8,519 nucleotides of DNA from an uncultured Clostridia bacterium (GTDB taxonomy: Bacteria > Bacillota > Clostridia > Oscillospirales > Ruminococcaceae). Numbering within the stretch: position 1 is the stretch's first letter; the number at the start of each line of letters is the position of its first letter. A program made the position numbers and the translations under genes. The DNA lies in contig CALBGD010000437.1 in NCBI GenBank assembly GCA_937893735.1, forward strand, positions 1 through 8,519, written 5' to 3'. This document shows, one piece after another, positions 1 through 6,467 of the stretch. The notes under the pieces are model-generated. The model was not told where the DNA came from, did not search any database, and saw only the letters and a list, made by a program, of their open reading frames with translations.

Positions 1-63
1 ATGATCCCGCTGAGGGTCTCCTTGCTCTTTCCGGAACATCAAGGAGACCCTCAGCGGGATCAT
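1..63. repeat. Perfect 24-bp inverted repeat at the window edge (fold-back)
   Basis: Bases 1-24 are the exact reverse complement of bases 40-63, separated by a 15-base loop (25-39) that contains the palindrome TTCCGGAA (29-36). The right arm is genuine coding sequence of the chemotaxis receptor: it reads I-K-E-T-L-S-G-I-I in the receptor frame. The left arm puts TGA stops in that frame at 2-4 and 11-13. This is what a fold-back chimera at a contig end looks like. A real inverted duplication that truncated the gene is the alternative. Confidence 0.85.
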
Positions 64-817
64 TGAGAACATCAACTCCTCTGCAAATGATGTAACGGCA
101 GGTGCCCAGCAGATGGCAGACGGCTCGCAGCTCCTCGCAGAAGGAACCACAAAGCAGGCTACCACCGTAGACGAGCTTTCCTCCACTGTAAACGAGATCT
201 CCGGCAACATAACGCGCACTGCCGACAACGCAGCAAAGGCCAGCGAATTCTCCAACACCTGCGCTGACCAGATCATCAAGCAGGGCGAGGAAATGCAGCA
301 TATGCTCGGCGCTATGCAGCAGATCGAGCAGCAGTCCGAGGCTATCTCCGATGTTATCAAGACCATCGAGGACATCGCATTCCAGACGAATATACTTGCG
401 CTCAATGCGGCCATTGAAGCAGCAAGGGCAGGCGAAGCCGGAAAGGGCTTTGCAGTGGTTGCAGACGAGGTAAGGAACCTTGCCTCCAAGTCCGCGGAAT
501 CTGCAAACAGCACGAGAGAGCTGATTTCCAGCACAATAGACGCAGTAAACAACGGCTCGGATATTGCCCACAAGACAGCCGACACCATGAAGAAGGTAAC
601 GGAGCTTTCCCAGCAGAGCGCACAGCTCGTTGCGGATATCTCCTCTGCCGCAGAGCAGCAGGCTGACGCTGTCAAGCAGGTCACTGTCGGCATTGACCAG
701 ATATCTCAGGTCATCGCGACCAACTCCGCGACCGCCGAAGAATCTGCGGCTTCCTGCGAGGAGCTTTCGGCTCAGGCAAGAATGCTCAAGGAACAGATCG
801 ACAAGCTCAAGGTATAA
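14..817 (+). CDS. Methyl-accepting chemotaxis protein, C-terminal signalling domain (5' truncated)
   Basis: This is the cytoplasmic signalling half of a chemoreceptor, which clusters in trimers of dimers and controls the CheA kinase through CheW. The highly conserved hairpin tip is visible at about 374-490, with [13 protein letters not shown] followed by [15 protein letters not shown]. Long heptad-patterned helices flank it, rich in A, S, E and Q (for example [15 protein letters not shown]), as expected for the antiparallel four-helix bundle and its methylation sites. The protein ends [10 protein letters not shown], with no C-terminal CheR-binding pentapeptide. Sensor domain, membrane segments and HAMP domain are all missing. 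Receptor-like sequence begins near 29-38, just after the fold-back arm and its in-frame stop at 11-13. I therefore treat the gene as a fragment cut by the contig end, not as a short native protein starting at the ATG at 113. Ligand unknown. Confidence 0.93.
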   Translation, partial: GSPCSFRNIKETLSGIIENINSSANDVTAGAQQMADGSQLLAEGTTKQATTVDELSSTVNEISGNITRTADNAAKASEFSNTCADQIIKQGEEMQHMLGAMQQIEQQSEAISDVIKTIEDIAFQTNILALNAAIEAARAGEAGKGFAVVADEVRNLASKSAESANSTRELISSTIDAVNNGSDIAHKTADTMKKVTELSQQSAQLVADISSAAEQQADAVKQVTVGIDQISQVIATNSATAEESAASCEELSAQARMLKEQIDKLKV

Positions 818-841
818 GCTATTTCATTCCGATAACACTAG

Positions 842-865
842 GCGGGGAGCTTTATCGCTCCCCGC
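842..865 (+). terminator. GC-rich hairpin after the chemoreceptor gene, probable terminator
   Basis: GCGGGGAGC (842-850) pairs perfectly with GCTCCCCGC (857-865) around a 6-base loop, 24 bases after the receptor stop codon. Stem strength and position fit an intrinsic terminator. The downstream sequence (TTCAGCTTG) is not a good T-run, so termination may be weak. Confidence 0.6.
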
Positions 866-918
866 TTCAGCTTGTCGGAAAAGTAAAAAATCAGGCGGGA
901 AGCACTCAGATTCTAGAA

Positions 919-1028
919 AGCGGCATATCGGCTAGGCTATGCAGATTTTCCCTTTGTTGCCCGACATCGTGTCGGGCTTTGGGGGCAACACCACAAACAT
1001 CGTGTTTGTGCCTGCCGTATATGCCGCT
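919..1028. repeat. Structured intergenic element: closing stem plus two TCG-loop hairpins
   Basis: AGCGGCATATCGGC (919-932) pairs with 1014-1028 (GCCG-T-ATATGCCGCT), giving 14 pairs with one bulged T. Inside lie two perfect 8-bp hairpins with the same TCG loop: GCCCGACA/TGTCGGGC (959-966/970-977) and CACAAACA/TGTTTGTG (992-999/1003-1010). Both loops sit in an identical ACATCGTGT core. An alternative pairing, TGTTGCCC (955-962) with GGGCAACA (983-990), is also perfect. No gene is visible here. It may be a REP/MITE-type repeat or a structured RNA; the sequence alone does not decide. It shares GGGCAACACC with the element at 6215-6429. It accounts for most of the 323-base gap between the receptor and barnase genes. 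Confidence 0.6.
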
Positions 1029-1071
1029 GACGACGAAGATGAGGGTATATCAACAGACTGAGACGGGAAGC

Positions 1072-1100
1072 TTTACTTTTTTACCCGGATATGCTATAAT
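1072..1100 (+). promoter_or_regulatory. Sigma-A type promoter with extended -10, upstream of the barnase gene
   Basis: A consensus -10 box TATAAT (1095-1100) is preceded by TGC (1092-1094), forming an extended -10. A 4/6 match to the -35 box, TTTACT (1072-1077), lies at a 17-base spacing. The start codon at 1141 follows about 40 bases later, giving a short leader of roughly 30-35 bases that includes the ribosome binding site AAAGGA (1127-1132). Confidence 0.8.
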
Positions 1101-1140
1101 AGGATTCGGGCAAAGTACAAAAACAGAAAGGAAACATCAA

Positions 1141-1731
1141 ATGAAAAAGCTATTGTGCCTGCTTATGGCGGCGTTCATGGCGTTCACGCTGACGGGCTGC
1201 GGAAACAACGACCGCCTGATATCCGATGTGATATCGGCAGTGGAAGAGTTTGACGCGTCCGGCGAATCTCCGTATAACGGCATAGCCACCTCACTGCCAG
1301 AGCAGCAGGTATCTGCGGAAAGCGTTCTGCAAGCAGCAACCGAGGAGCCGCCGGATACTCAGCAGTCCACCGGGGAACCGCTCATTGACGAGAACGGAAG
1401 CTACACCACCAAAGACGATGTCGCGCTGTATATCCACACCTATGGAAAGCTCCCGCAGAACTTCATCACCAAAAAAGAAGCACAGGCGCTCGGCTGGAGC
1501 GGAGGCTCTCTTGAACCCTACGCGCCCGGAAAATGTATCGGCGGAACCCACTTCGGCAACTACGAGGGAAAGCTCCCTGAAAAGGACGGGCGCAGCTACA
1601 CGGAATGCGACATAGACACCCTCGGAAAAAGCAGCCGCGGAGCGAAACGCATCGTGTTCTCAAACGACGGGCTGATTTATTACACGGAGGATCATTACTC
1701 CAGCTTCACATTACTTTACGGAGAGGAATAA
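1141..1731 (+). CDS. Lipid-anchored barnase-family ribonuclease
   Basis: This 196-residue protein is a barnase-type guanyl-preferring endoribonuclease that cleaves single-stranded RNA through a 2',3'-cyclic phosphate. The start at 1141 is fixed by AAAGGA at 1127-1132 and by the lipoprotein signal that follows: basic MKK, a hydrophobic core and lipobox LTGC with Cys20. An in-frame extension to 979 lies across the promoter and is not used. Residues 21-85 are a low-complexity linker rich in E, S, Q and P. The RNase domain spans about 86-194. Against Bacillus amyloliquefaciens barnase, aligned from memory, every catalytic residue is kept: Lys111 (K27), Glu155 (E73), Arg166 (R83), Arg170 (R87) and His185 (H102). 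The blocks KLPQNFITKKEAQALGW, APGK-IGG and EGKLP are also recognisable. Barnase itself is secreted free; this form should be tethered to the outer face of the membrane. The barstar gene follows 4 bases downstream. Confidence 0.94.
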   Translation: MKKLLCLLMAAFMAFTLTGCGNNDRLISDVISAVEEFDASGESPYNGIATSLPEQQVSAESVLQAATEEPPDTQQSTGEPLIDENGSYTTKDDVALYIHTYGKLPQNFITKKEAQALGWSGGSLEPYAPGKCIGGTHFGNYEGKLPEKDGRSYTECDIDTLGKSSRGAKRIVFSNDGLIYYTEDHYSSFTLLYGEE

Positions 1732-1735
1732 CACC

Positions 1736-2014
1736 ATGAAAACACTTATCATCAACGCCGCTGCCATTGACAGCATGGATCAGATCCACGACAGATTCTA
1801 CGCCGCATTCGATTTCCCGGAGTGCTACGGCGAGAACCTCGACGCGCTCTACGATTATCTCTGCGAGATAGTAAAGGAGGACGCCGAAATAAAGATACGC
1901 AACAGCTCCGTTCTGGAGCAGAACATCGGCGAAAAGGAAGCCAGCGGGCTCCGCAGGGTACTCGCCGACGCCGAAAGGGAGAATCCGCACATTACCGTGG
2001 TTTTTGAGGACTGA
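1736..2014 (+). CDS. Barstar-family ribonuclease inhibitor
   Basis: This 92-residue cytoplasmic inhibitor binds the active site of barnase-type RNases and protects the producer from enzyme that has not yet been exported. The core motif YGENLDALYDYL (31-42) matches the barstar inhibitory helix and loop. Asp40 corresponds to barstar Asp39, the residue that plugs the RNase active site, and Asp36 to Asp35. Differences at the known interface are Cys30 for Tyr29, Tyr39 for Trp38 and Asp78 near the Glu76 position. The C-terminal strand HITVVFED is typical and the length is close to barstar (89-90). The ATG lies 4 bases after the RNase stop, and its ribosome binding site GAGAGG (1721-1726) is inside the RNase gene, so translation is probably coupled. 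The pair is one operon ending at the terminator at 2026-2053. Confidence 0.95.
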   Translation: MKTLIINAAAIDSMDQIHDRFYAAFDFPECYGENLDALYDYLCEIVKEDAEIKIRNSSVLEQNIGEKEASGLRRVLADAERENPHITVVFED

Positions 2015-2025
2015 CCCTATAACAT

Positions 2026-2053
2026 AAATGCGCCCTTGCGGGCGCATTTTTTT
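2026..2053 (+). terminator. Rho-independent terminator of the barnase-barstar operon
   Basis: AAATGCGCCC (2026-2035) pairs perfectly with GGGCGCATTT (2040-2049) around a TTGC tetraloop. An uninterrupted T-run to 2053 follows, starting 11 bases after the barstar stop codon. Confidence 0.95.
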
Positions 2054-2092
2054 ATCCGAGAAAAAGTGTATCAGTTTTGAAGCATATTGCTA

Positions 2093-2132
2093 TTGCTTTT
2101 TTGAGGGCGATATGTTACAATATGAGTATAAT
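2093..2132 (+). promoter_or_regulatory. Promoter region of the WYL regulator gene (two candidate -10 boxes)
   Basis: TTGCTT (2093-2098), a 17-base spacer and TACAAT (2116-2121) preceded by TGT form an extended -10 promoter. A perfect TATAAT also lies at 2127-2132 but has no good -35 at 17 bases. Either would give a short leader to the start codon at 2162. The ribosome binding site AAAGGA is at 2150-2155. Confidence 0.6.
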
Positions 2133-2161
2133 ACAGGACAGTTTACTGGAAAGGAAATCAT

Positions 2162-3120
2162 ATGGCGAACATAGAAAAGGAAGCCAAAGAGCCGCTGTTA
2201 CAGCGGGCAAGACTGCTGTTTCTCCGCGATATTCTCCTTGAATACACCAGCCCGGAAAGTCCCATATCCCGCGACAAGATAGAAGAAAAGCTCGCGTCAT
2301 ACGGAATCTTCGAAAGCAGAAAGGCGTTCGCCGAGGACATAAAGGCGCTCCGGCTTGCCGGAATGGATATCCAGTCGCAGAACGGCAGAAAGGCCGGATA
2401 CTGGGTAGAAAGCCGCGATTTTGAACTCGCCGAGCTGGAGCTTCTCGCGGACGCCGTAAGCGCGTCTAAATTCCTGACCGAAAAGCAGACCAAGGATATC
2501 ATAAGCAAGCTGGGAACTTTGTGCTCAAAGGACGAAGCAAAGCTTCTCAACCGCAACGTGCAGGTCTACGGAAGAAACGGGCAGCTCCTTTATAATGTTG
2601 ATGAAATAAACCGCGCCCTCAACGAAAAGAAAAAGAAGTACAAGATAAAGTTCAAGTACTTCTCATACGATGTCAATAAGAACAAGGAGTACCACGGGGA
2701 CTACCGCGTGTGCACCCCGTACGCGCTGGTATGGGACAAGGACAGATACTACCTTGTCGCATGGAATACATTCAGCCTATCGACGAACCTGCGCGCCCGC
2801 TCGACAAGGGCTTCAACATGATGGAGTACATCTCGGCTCACTTCTCCATGTTCAGCGGAGAGGCCGCGGAAGTCAAGCTGCGGTGCAGCAATTCCATCGC
2901 TTCCTCGATTTTTGACAGGTTCGGAATGGATATCCGGCTGACCGACAGGGACGATACCTCGTTCTGCATAACTCCCACCGTTGTGCCCTCGGGGCCGTTC
3001 TATGCGTGGGTGTTCCAGTTCGATGGGAATATAGAGATACTAGGACCGTCAAAGGTCAGGGACGAGTATATTTCGTGGCTGAAAAAGACACTGAAGGCAC
3101 ATGGGGTCACTTCATTATGA
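2162..3120 (+). pseudogene. WYL-domain transcriptional regulator, disrupted by internal deletion and frameshift
   Basis: Intact relatives are DNA-binding regulators with an N-terminal winged helix and a ligand-sensing WYL domain. The start at 2162 has AAAGGA six bases upstream. The helix-turn-helix region covers residues of about 15-80 (ISRDKIEEKLASYGIFESRKAFAEDIKAL). The WYL core follows, IKFKYFSYD and YALVWDKDRYYLVAW, ending near 2764. The frame is then lost and the track runs to a stop at 2819-2821. Matching sequence resumes one frame over at 2758-2764 (RMEYIQPIDEPARPLDKGFNMMEYI) and continues to a stop at 3118-3120, covering the C-terminal domain (HFSMFSGEAAEVKLRC to ISWLKKTLKAHG). In intact WYL proteins about 14 residues, including the R-V-D part of the FRVDRM motif, separate YYLVAY from RM. 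Here they are missing, so this is a deletion and not only a base miscall. A truncated 219-residue product with the DNA-binding part might still be made. Confidence 0.85.
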
Positions 3121-3123
3121 TAT

Positions 3124-3156
3124 AAAAACAGGAGAGCAATGCACTCTCCTGTTTTT
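3124..3156. terminator. Bidirectional rho-independent terminator between converging genes
   Basis: AAAAACAGGAGAG (3124-3136) pairs perfectly with CTCTCCTGTTTTT (3144-3156) around a 7-base loop. The A-run on the left and T-run on the right give a U-tract in both directions. It lies 3 bases after the WYL stop and 4 bases from the ATPase stop at 3161, so it can end both transcripts. Confidence 0.95.
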
Positions 3157-3160
3157 GTTA

Positions 3161-3886
3161 TTAAAGCACTCTTGAAAGGAAGTCTCTCAGGCGGGGATTC
3201 TTCGGCGCGGAGAATATCTCCTCGGGAGTTCCCTCCTCCTGTACCTTACCGTCGCACATGAACATAACGCGGCTTGCAACTTCCCTTGCGAAGCCCATCT
3301 CGTGAGTTACCACGATCATCGTCATGCCGCCGTCCGCAAGGCGCTTCATCAGCTCGAGGACCTCGCCGACCATCTCGGGGTCAAGTGCGGAGGTAGGCTC
3401 ATCGAACAGGATAACGTCCGGATTCATCGCCAGCGTACGGGCTATGGCGATTCTCTGCTTCTGACCGCCGGAAAGCTGAGAGGGATACGCGTCAGCCTTG
3501 TCGGAAAGCCCTACCATCGCGAGGAGCTCGTCAGCGCGCTTGTCCGCCTCCGCCTGGGTCATCAGCTTGTGCTTCACCGGAGCAACCGTGATGTTGCGGC
3601 GGATAGTCAGGTGCGGGAACAGATTGAAGTGCTGGAACACCATGCCCATCTTCATGCGAACGGCGTTAAGCTCCTTTCCCTTGGCATGGGTGATATCCCT
3701 GCCCTCGAACTCTATCGTACCGGCGGTCGGCTGCTCAAGCAGGTTCAGGCAGCGCAGGAATGTACTCTTACCGGAGCCGGAAGGTCCGATAACTACTACC
3801 TTTTCGCCCTTTTCTATGTTTGCGGTGATTCCGTCCAGAACGACCAGATCACCAAAGCTCTTTTTAAGCTTACTTACGCTTATCAT
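3161..3886 (-). CDS. Polar amino acid ABC transporter, ATP-binding protein (GlnQ/HisP type)
   Basis: This is the ATPase that powers the importer encoded just upstream. The 241-residue protein starts [12 protein letters not shown] at 3886. An AAAGGAG site (3895-3901) lies eight bases before it, while an in-frame extension to 3931 would bury that site. All ATPase motifs are present: Walker [10 protein letters not shown] (34-42), Q-loop Gln85 in [10 protein letters not shown], signature LSGGQ (138-142), Walker B VILFDEP (158-164) with Glu163 as catalytic base, D-loop SALDP and switch His195 (VVTHEMGFA). [10 protein letters not shown] and [16 protein letters not shown] are typical of the polar amino acid uptake (PAAT) family. 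The gene overlaps the 3' end of the permease fusion by 17 bases, which implies one transcript and a matched stoichiometry. The exact amino acid carried cannot be read from the ATPase. Confidence 0.96.
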   Translation of the reverse strand: MISVSKLKKSFGDLVVLDGITANIEKGEKVVVIGPSGSGKSTFLRCLNLLEQPTAGTIEFEGRDITHAKGKELNAVRMKMGMVFQHFNLFPHLTIRRNITVAPVKHKLMTQAEADKRADELLAMVGLSDKADAYPSQLSGGQKQRIAIARTLAMNPDVILFDEPTSALDPEMVGEVLELMKRLADGGMTMIVVTHEMGFAREVASRVMFMCDGKVQEEGTPEEIFSAPKNPRLRDFLSRVL

Positions 3887-6041
3887 TAGATAATCTCCTT
3901 TCCAGACGGTTAACAAGCGAGGACAGACCAACTACCATTATCAGGTAGATCAGAGCTACCGCGATGAGCGGCAGGAATGCCTCGTAGGTCTGAGAGCGGA
4001 TAGTATCGCCGCCCTTTGTAAGGTCGTTCAGCGCGATATAACCGGAAACCGATGTCTCCTTCAGCAGCACGATAGCCTCGTTGCCGAGCGCCGGGAGAAT
4101 ATTCCTGAGCGCCTGCGGGAGAATTATCGTAACCATTGTACGGGTGTAGCCGAATCCCAGCGAATAGCCCGCCTCGAACTGACCCTCGTCAATGGACATG
4201 ATACCGGAGCGGACTATCTCAGCAACGTAAGCCGCAGAGTTAAGACCGAAAGCGATGACTGCAACCAGGATCTTGCTTATGTTAACGGAGCTGAACACAA
4301 CGAAGTAGATGATAAGGAGCTGTACTACCATAGGAGTACCGCGCACTACCGTCAGGTAAATGCGGCAGATGAGATTCGGAATCTTGAGTCTGCCGGTGCG
4401 CTGGTTCGTGGAGCGGATAACCGCGATAACGAAGCCGAGCACGATACCGATAACTACCGCAAGAACGGTGATAAGCAGAGTGTTTCCAAGACCCTGAAGC
4501 AGATATACCCAGCGGTCCTTTTCAAGGAACGTGCTCTTTACCTTTTCAATGAAGCTGCCGGAAGCCGCAGTGCCGCTCTTGTAGATGATCACCTGGCTTG
4601 CCTCGGTGTAGCTGTCGGAGAAGTTCACGTTCTTAAGTCTGTCCTCGGTGACGGTCATACCAGCAACGCCGATATCCGCCTTGCCGGAATCAACAGCGGC
4701 GATAACGGAATCAAAAGCCATATCGTCTATGACAAGCTCCTTGCCGAGAATGTCGCAGACAGCGCGCATCATATCAACGTCAAAGCCGACTATGTCGCCC
4801 TCTTCCTTGAACTCATAGGGAGCGAACTCTGCATTCGTCGCCATAACTATCTTGCCGCTATAAGTTATTCCCTCGGGGCTGGTGTAGGGGTGCTTTCCGT
4901 ACTCATCGTCCACGAGCCAGTTCTGCTCAATTGACGTGAGCGTTCCGTTTTCGCGGAGCTGTGCGAGCGCGTCGTTGACCTGCTGGGTCAGCTCGTCGTT
5001 GCCCTTCTTTATCGCGCAGGCGTATTTCTCCACCGCAAAGGGCTTCGGGGCTATGGAGAGGTCGGGGTTCTTGCTTACGAAATACTTCGCGGGGGAGGAA
5101 TCTATAAGCACGAAATCCACCTTGCCCTGCTTGAGAGCCTCGATAGCGTCAGCGCCCTTGTTGTACTTCTCAACGGTCGCGCCCTCTACGCTTTCAGCGT
5201 AGGTCATGCCGGTGGTGCCCATCTGTACGCCGATGGTCTTTCCGGTGAGGTCGGTGGAAATTCCGCGGACGATTATCACCTGGCTTGCCTGGGTGTAGCT
5301 GTCGGTGAAGTTTACGTTCTTTAGTCTGTCCTCGGTGACGGTCATTCCGGCAACGCCCACGTCAGCCTTTCCGGAATCAACGGCGGCGATAATGGAATCG
5401 AACGCCATGTCGTCTATGACAAGCTCCTTGCCGAGAATGTCACAGACAGCCTGCATCATATCGACGTCAAAGCCTACGATCTCGCCCTCGTCCTTGAACT
5501 CATACGGAGCGAACTCCGCGTTGGTCGCCATGACGAGCTTTCCGTCGCGCGTTACCTCGGACGGGCTTTCGTATGGGTGCTTGCCGTACTCGGCGTCTAC
5601 CAGCCAGTTCTGCTCGATGAGCTCCAGAGTGCCGTTCTCGCGGAGCTCTGCCAGCGCGGAGTTTATCTGCTGGGTAAGCTCGTCGTTGCCTTTCTTTACC
5701 GCGCAGGCGTATTCCTCGACTGCGAACGGGTCGTCAAGAACCACGATATCGGAGTTCTTGCTGGCAAAATACTTTGCCGGAGAAGCGTCTATCAGCACGG
5801 CGTCGATTTTTCCCTGCTTCAGTGCTTCAATGGCGTCAGCGCCCTTGTTGTACTTTTCAACGGTGGCGTCCTTGATTCCCTCGGCATAGGTCATGCCGGT
5901 GGTGCCGATCTGTACGCCTATTTTCTTTCCGACGAGGTCGTCGGCGCCGAAAACTGTGTTTTCAGCTTTTTCCGCAGCGCAGCCGGTCAGCATACACATC
6001 AACAGTACGAGAGCCGAAACCGCCGCAATAAATTTCTTCAT
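3870..6041 (-). CDS. Amino acid ABC importer: two tandem lobe-permuted substrate-binding units fused to the permease
   Basis: This 723-residue lipoprotein-permease starts at 6041. An AAAGGAG site lies ten bases upstream (6052-6058), and the signal [21 protein letters not shown] places the lipobox Cys at 21. Two gapless repeats of 229 residues follow (35-263 and 264-492), then the permease (about 500-720). Each repeat reads lobe 2 first ([19 protein letters not shown] to [14 protein letters not shown]), then lobe 1 ([42 protein letters not shown]). That is the reverse of GlnH/HisJ. Ligand residues known from HisJ look kept in both copies: Arg239/Arg468 in TEDR, the GTTG motif and Asp85/Asp314 in VLID. 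The permease has about five hydrophobic segments (roughly 515-543, 562-584, 591-611, 650-670, 689-711) and the EAA loop with Glu623 and ILPQA. The ATPase gene overlaps the 3' end. Family: PAAT importer. Substrate unknown, polar amino acid likely. Confidence 0.93.
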   Translation of the reverse strand: MKKFIAAVSALVLLMCMLTGCAAEKAENTVFGADDLVGKKIGVQIGTTGMTYAEGIKDATVEKYNKGADAIEALKQGKIDAVLIDASPAKYFASKNSDIVVLDDPFAVEEYACAVKKGNDELTQQINSALAELRENGTLELIEQNWLVDAEYGKHPYESPSEVTRDGKLVMATNAEFAPYEFKDEGEIVGFDVDMMQAVCDILGKELVIDDMAFDSIIAAVDSGKADVGVAGMTVTEDRLKNVNFTDSYTQASQVIIVRGISTDLTGKTIGVQMGTTGMTYAESVEGATVEKYNKGADAIEALKQGKVDFVLIDSSPAKYFVSKNPDLSIAPKPFAVEKYACAIKKGNDELTQQVNDALAQLRENGTLTSIEQNWLVDDEYGKHPYTSPEGITYSGKIVMATNAEFAPYEFKEEGDIVGFDVDMMRAVCDILGKELVIDDMAFDSVIAAVDSGKADIGVAGMTVTEDRLKNVNFSDSYTEASQVIIYKSGTAASGSFIEKVKSTFLEKDRWVYLLQGLGNTLLITVLAVVIGIVLGFVIAVIRSTNQRTGRLKIPNLICRIYLTVVRGTPMVVQLLIIYFVVFSSVNISKILVAVIAFGLNSAAYVAEIVRSGIMSIDEGQFEAGYSLGFGYTRTMVTIILPQALRNILPALGNEAIVLLKETSVSGYIALNDLTKGGDTIRSQTYEAFLPLIAVALIYLIMVVGLSSLVNRLERRLSNDKRK
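4581..5939 (-). repeat. In-frame tandem duplication, period 687 bp (229 codons), inside the importer gene
   Basis: Matching landmarks are exactly 687 bases apart along the whole unit: CTGGCTTGCCT at 4593 and 5280, TTCTGCTC at 4921 and 5608, AGGTCATGCC at 5201 and 5888. The two copies meet at about 5252/5253. Counted by hand, the proteins differ at about 41 of 224 compared positions (roughly 82% identical), with no gap. The lobe 1 halves are closer (9 differences in 92) than the lobe 2 halves (about 32 in 131). Long stretches are near-identical in DNA as well, so assembly collapse or recombination here is possible. Confidence 0.93.
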
Positions 6042-6075
6042 GGTGGGAATTCTCCTTTTTTCAAACATTGCTTTT

Positions 6076-6104
6076 ATTATACATCATAAATCCTATAAAT
6101 GCAA
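6076..6104 (-). promoter_or_regulatory. Promoter of the amino acid importer operon
   Basis: On the minus strand a perfect TATAAT (6081-6076) lies 17 bases from TTGCAT (6104-6099), a weak -35. This is about 35 bases upstream of the start codon at 6041 and leaves room for the AAAGGAG site. The leader is short, and I see no riboswitch or T-box in it. Confidence 0.7.
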
Positions 6105-6159
6105 GCAAAAAATCAATAAAACTGCATAAAGGGGACTGATTAATTCCGGCACTAGTTAC

Positions 6160-6197
6160 AAAAGAATAGTCCCGCAGCATTCAGCACGCTGCGGGAC
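6160..6197 (-). terminator. Rho-independent terminator, minus strand, probably of the scp-ytfJ cluster
   Basis: GTCCCGCAGC (6169-6178) pairs perfectly with GCTGCGGGAC (6188-6197) around a 9-base loop. Read on the minus strand the stem is followed by TATTCTTTTG, a U-rich tail. The + strand has no T-run after it. The nearest upstream minus-strand gene is ytfJ, whose stop is at 6468, about 270 bases away, with the inverted-repeat element between them. Confidence 0.75.
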
Positions 6198-6214
6198 GGA
6201 AGAATATGAAGATT

Positions 6215-6429
6215 TAGGGCAACACCGCACAATTAACGGCTAACGCCTTTGCCGCACGCTTGCTTGCATCTTTTCCGTCATATTGCACAAATTTCACTTG
6301 ACGGGCGTCAGCCCGCCTGCGCTCAATTTATACAATCTGACGAAAAATCGAGATTAGCCAATCAGCGAAGCGTATTATTGGCTAATCTACCTGCGCAATC
6401 GCACGACAATAATTATGCGATATTGCCTA
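6215..6429. mobile_element. MITE-like noncoding repeat with imperfect terminal inverted repeats
   Basis: The left end TAGGGCAACACCGCACAATT (6215-6234) matches the reverse complement of the right end (6411-6429, read as TAGGCAATATCGCATAATT) at 16 of 20 positions, with one gap. Each end is bounded by TA, as expected for a TA-duplicating (IS630/Tc1-mariner-like) element, but two bases are weak evidence. Inside are a long imperfect hairpin (about 6271-6347, apex CGGGC-GTCA-GCCCG at 6302-6315) and a perfect 12-bp stem, AGATTAGCCAAT/ATTGGCTAATCT (6351-6362/6377-6388). There is no transposase. With the promoter and terminator this accounts for the gene-free stretch 6042-6467. Confidence 0.65.
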
Positions 6430-6467
6430 ATAATTTCCACCATTAGAATGCACCGGAAAATCCGCTT

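Noticed and set aside
630..935. + strand open frame overlapping the receptor 3' end
   Set aside because: Different frame inside the chemoreceptor coding region, Arg/Ser-rich shadow composition, and it runs through the terminator hairpin.
979..1140. In-frame N-terminal extension of the barnase gene
   Set aside because: It would cross the structured element and the -10 box, and would bury the lipoprotein signal. The ATG at 1141 has a proper ribosome binding site.
3302..3889. Long + strand open frame opposite the ATPase gene
   Set aside because: Shadow of the ATPase gene, whose Walker and signature motifs leave no doubt about the coding strand.
5305..5889. Long + strand open frame (194 codons) opposite the importer gene
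   Set aside because: Antisense shadow of the well-supported minus-strand SBP gene, low-complexity Ser-rich translation, no domain and no ribosome binding site.
6249..6446. Open frame of 65 codons on the + strand within the intergenic repeat
   Set aside because: It lies almost wholly inside the inverted-repeat element, its ATG has no ribosome binding site, and its sequence is explained by the hairpins. Treated as spurious.
6042..6467. Possible riboswitch, tRNA or CRISPR in the intergenic region
   Set aside because: No regular repeat-spacer pattern, no tRNA arms and no T-box or known aptamer core. The promoter, terminator and inverted-repeat element explain the structure seen.
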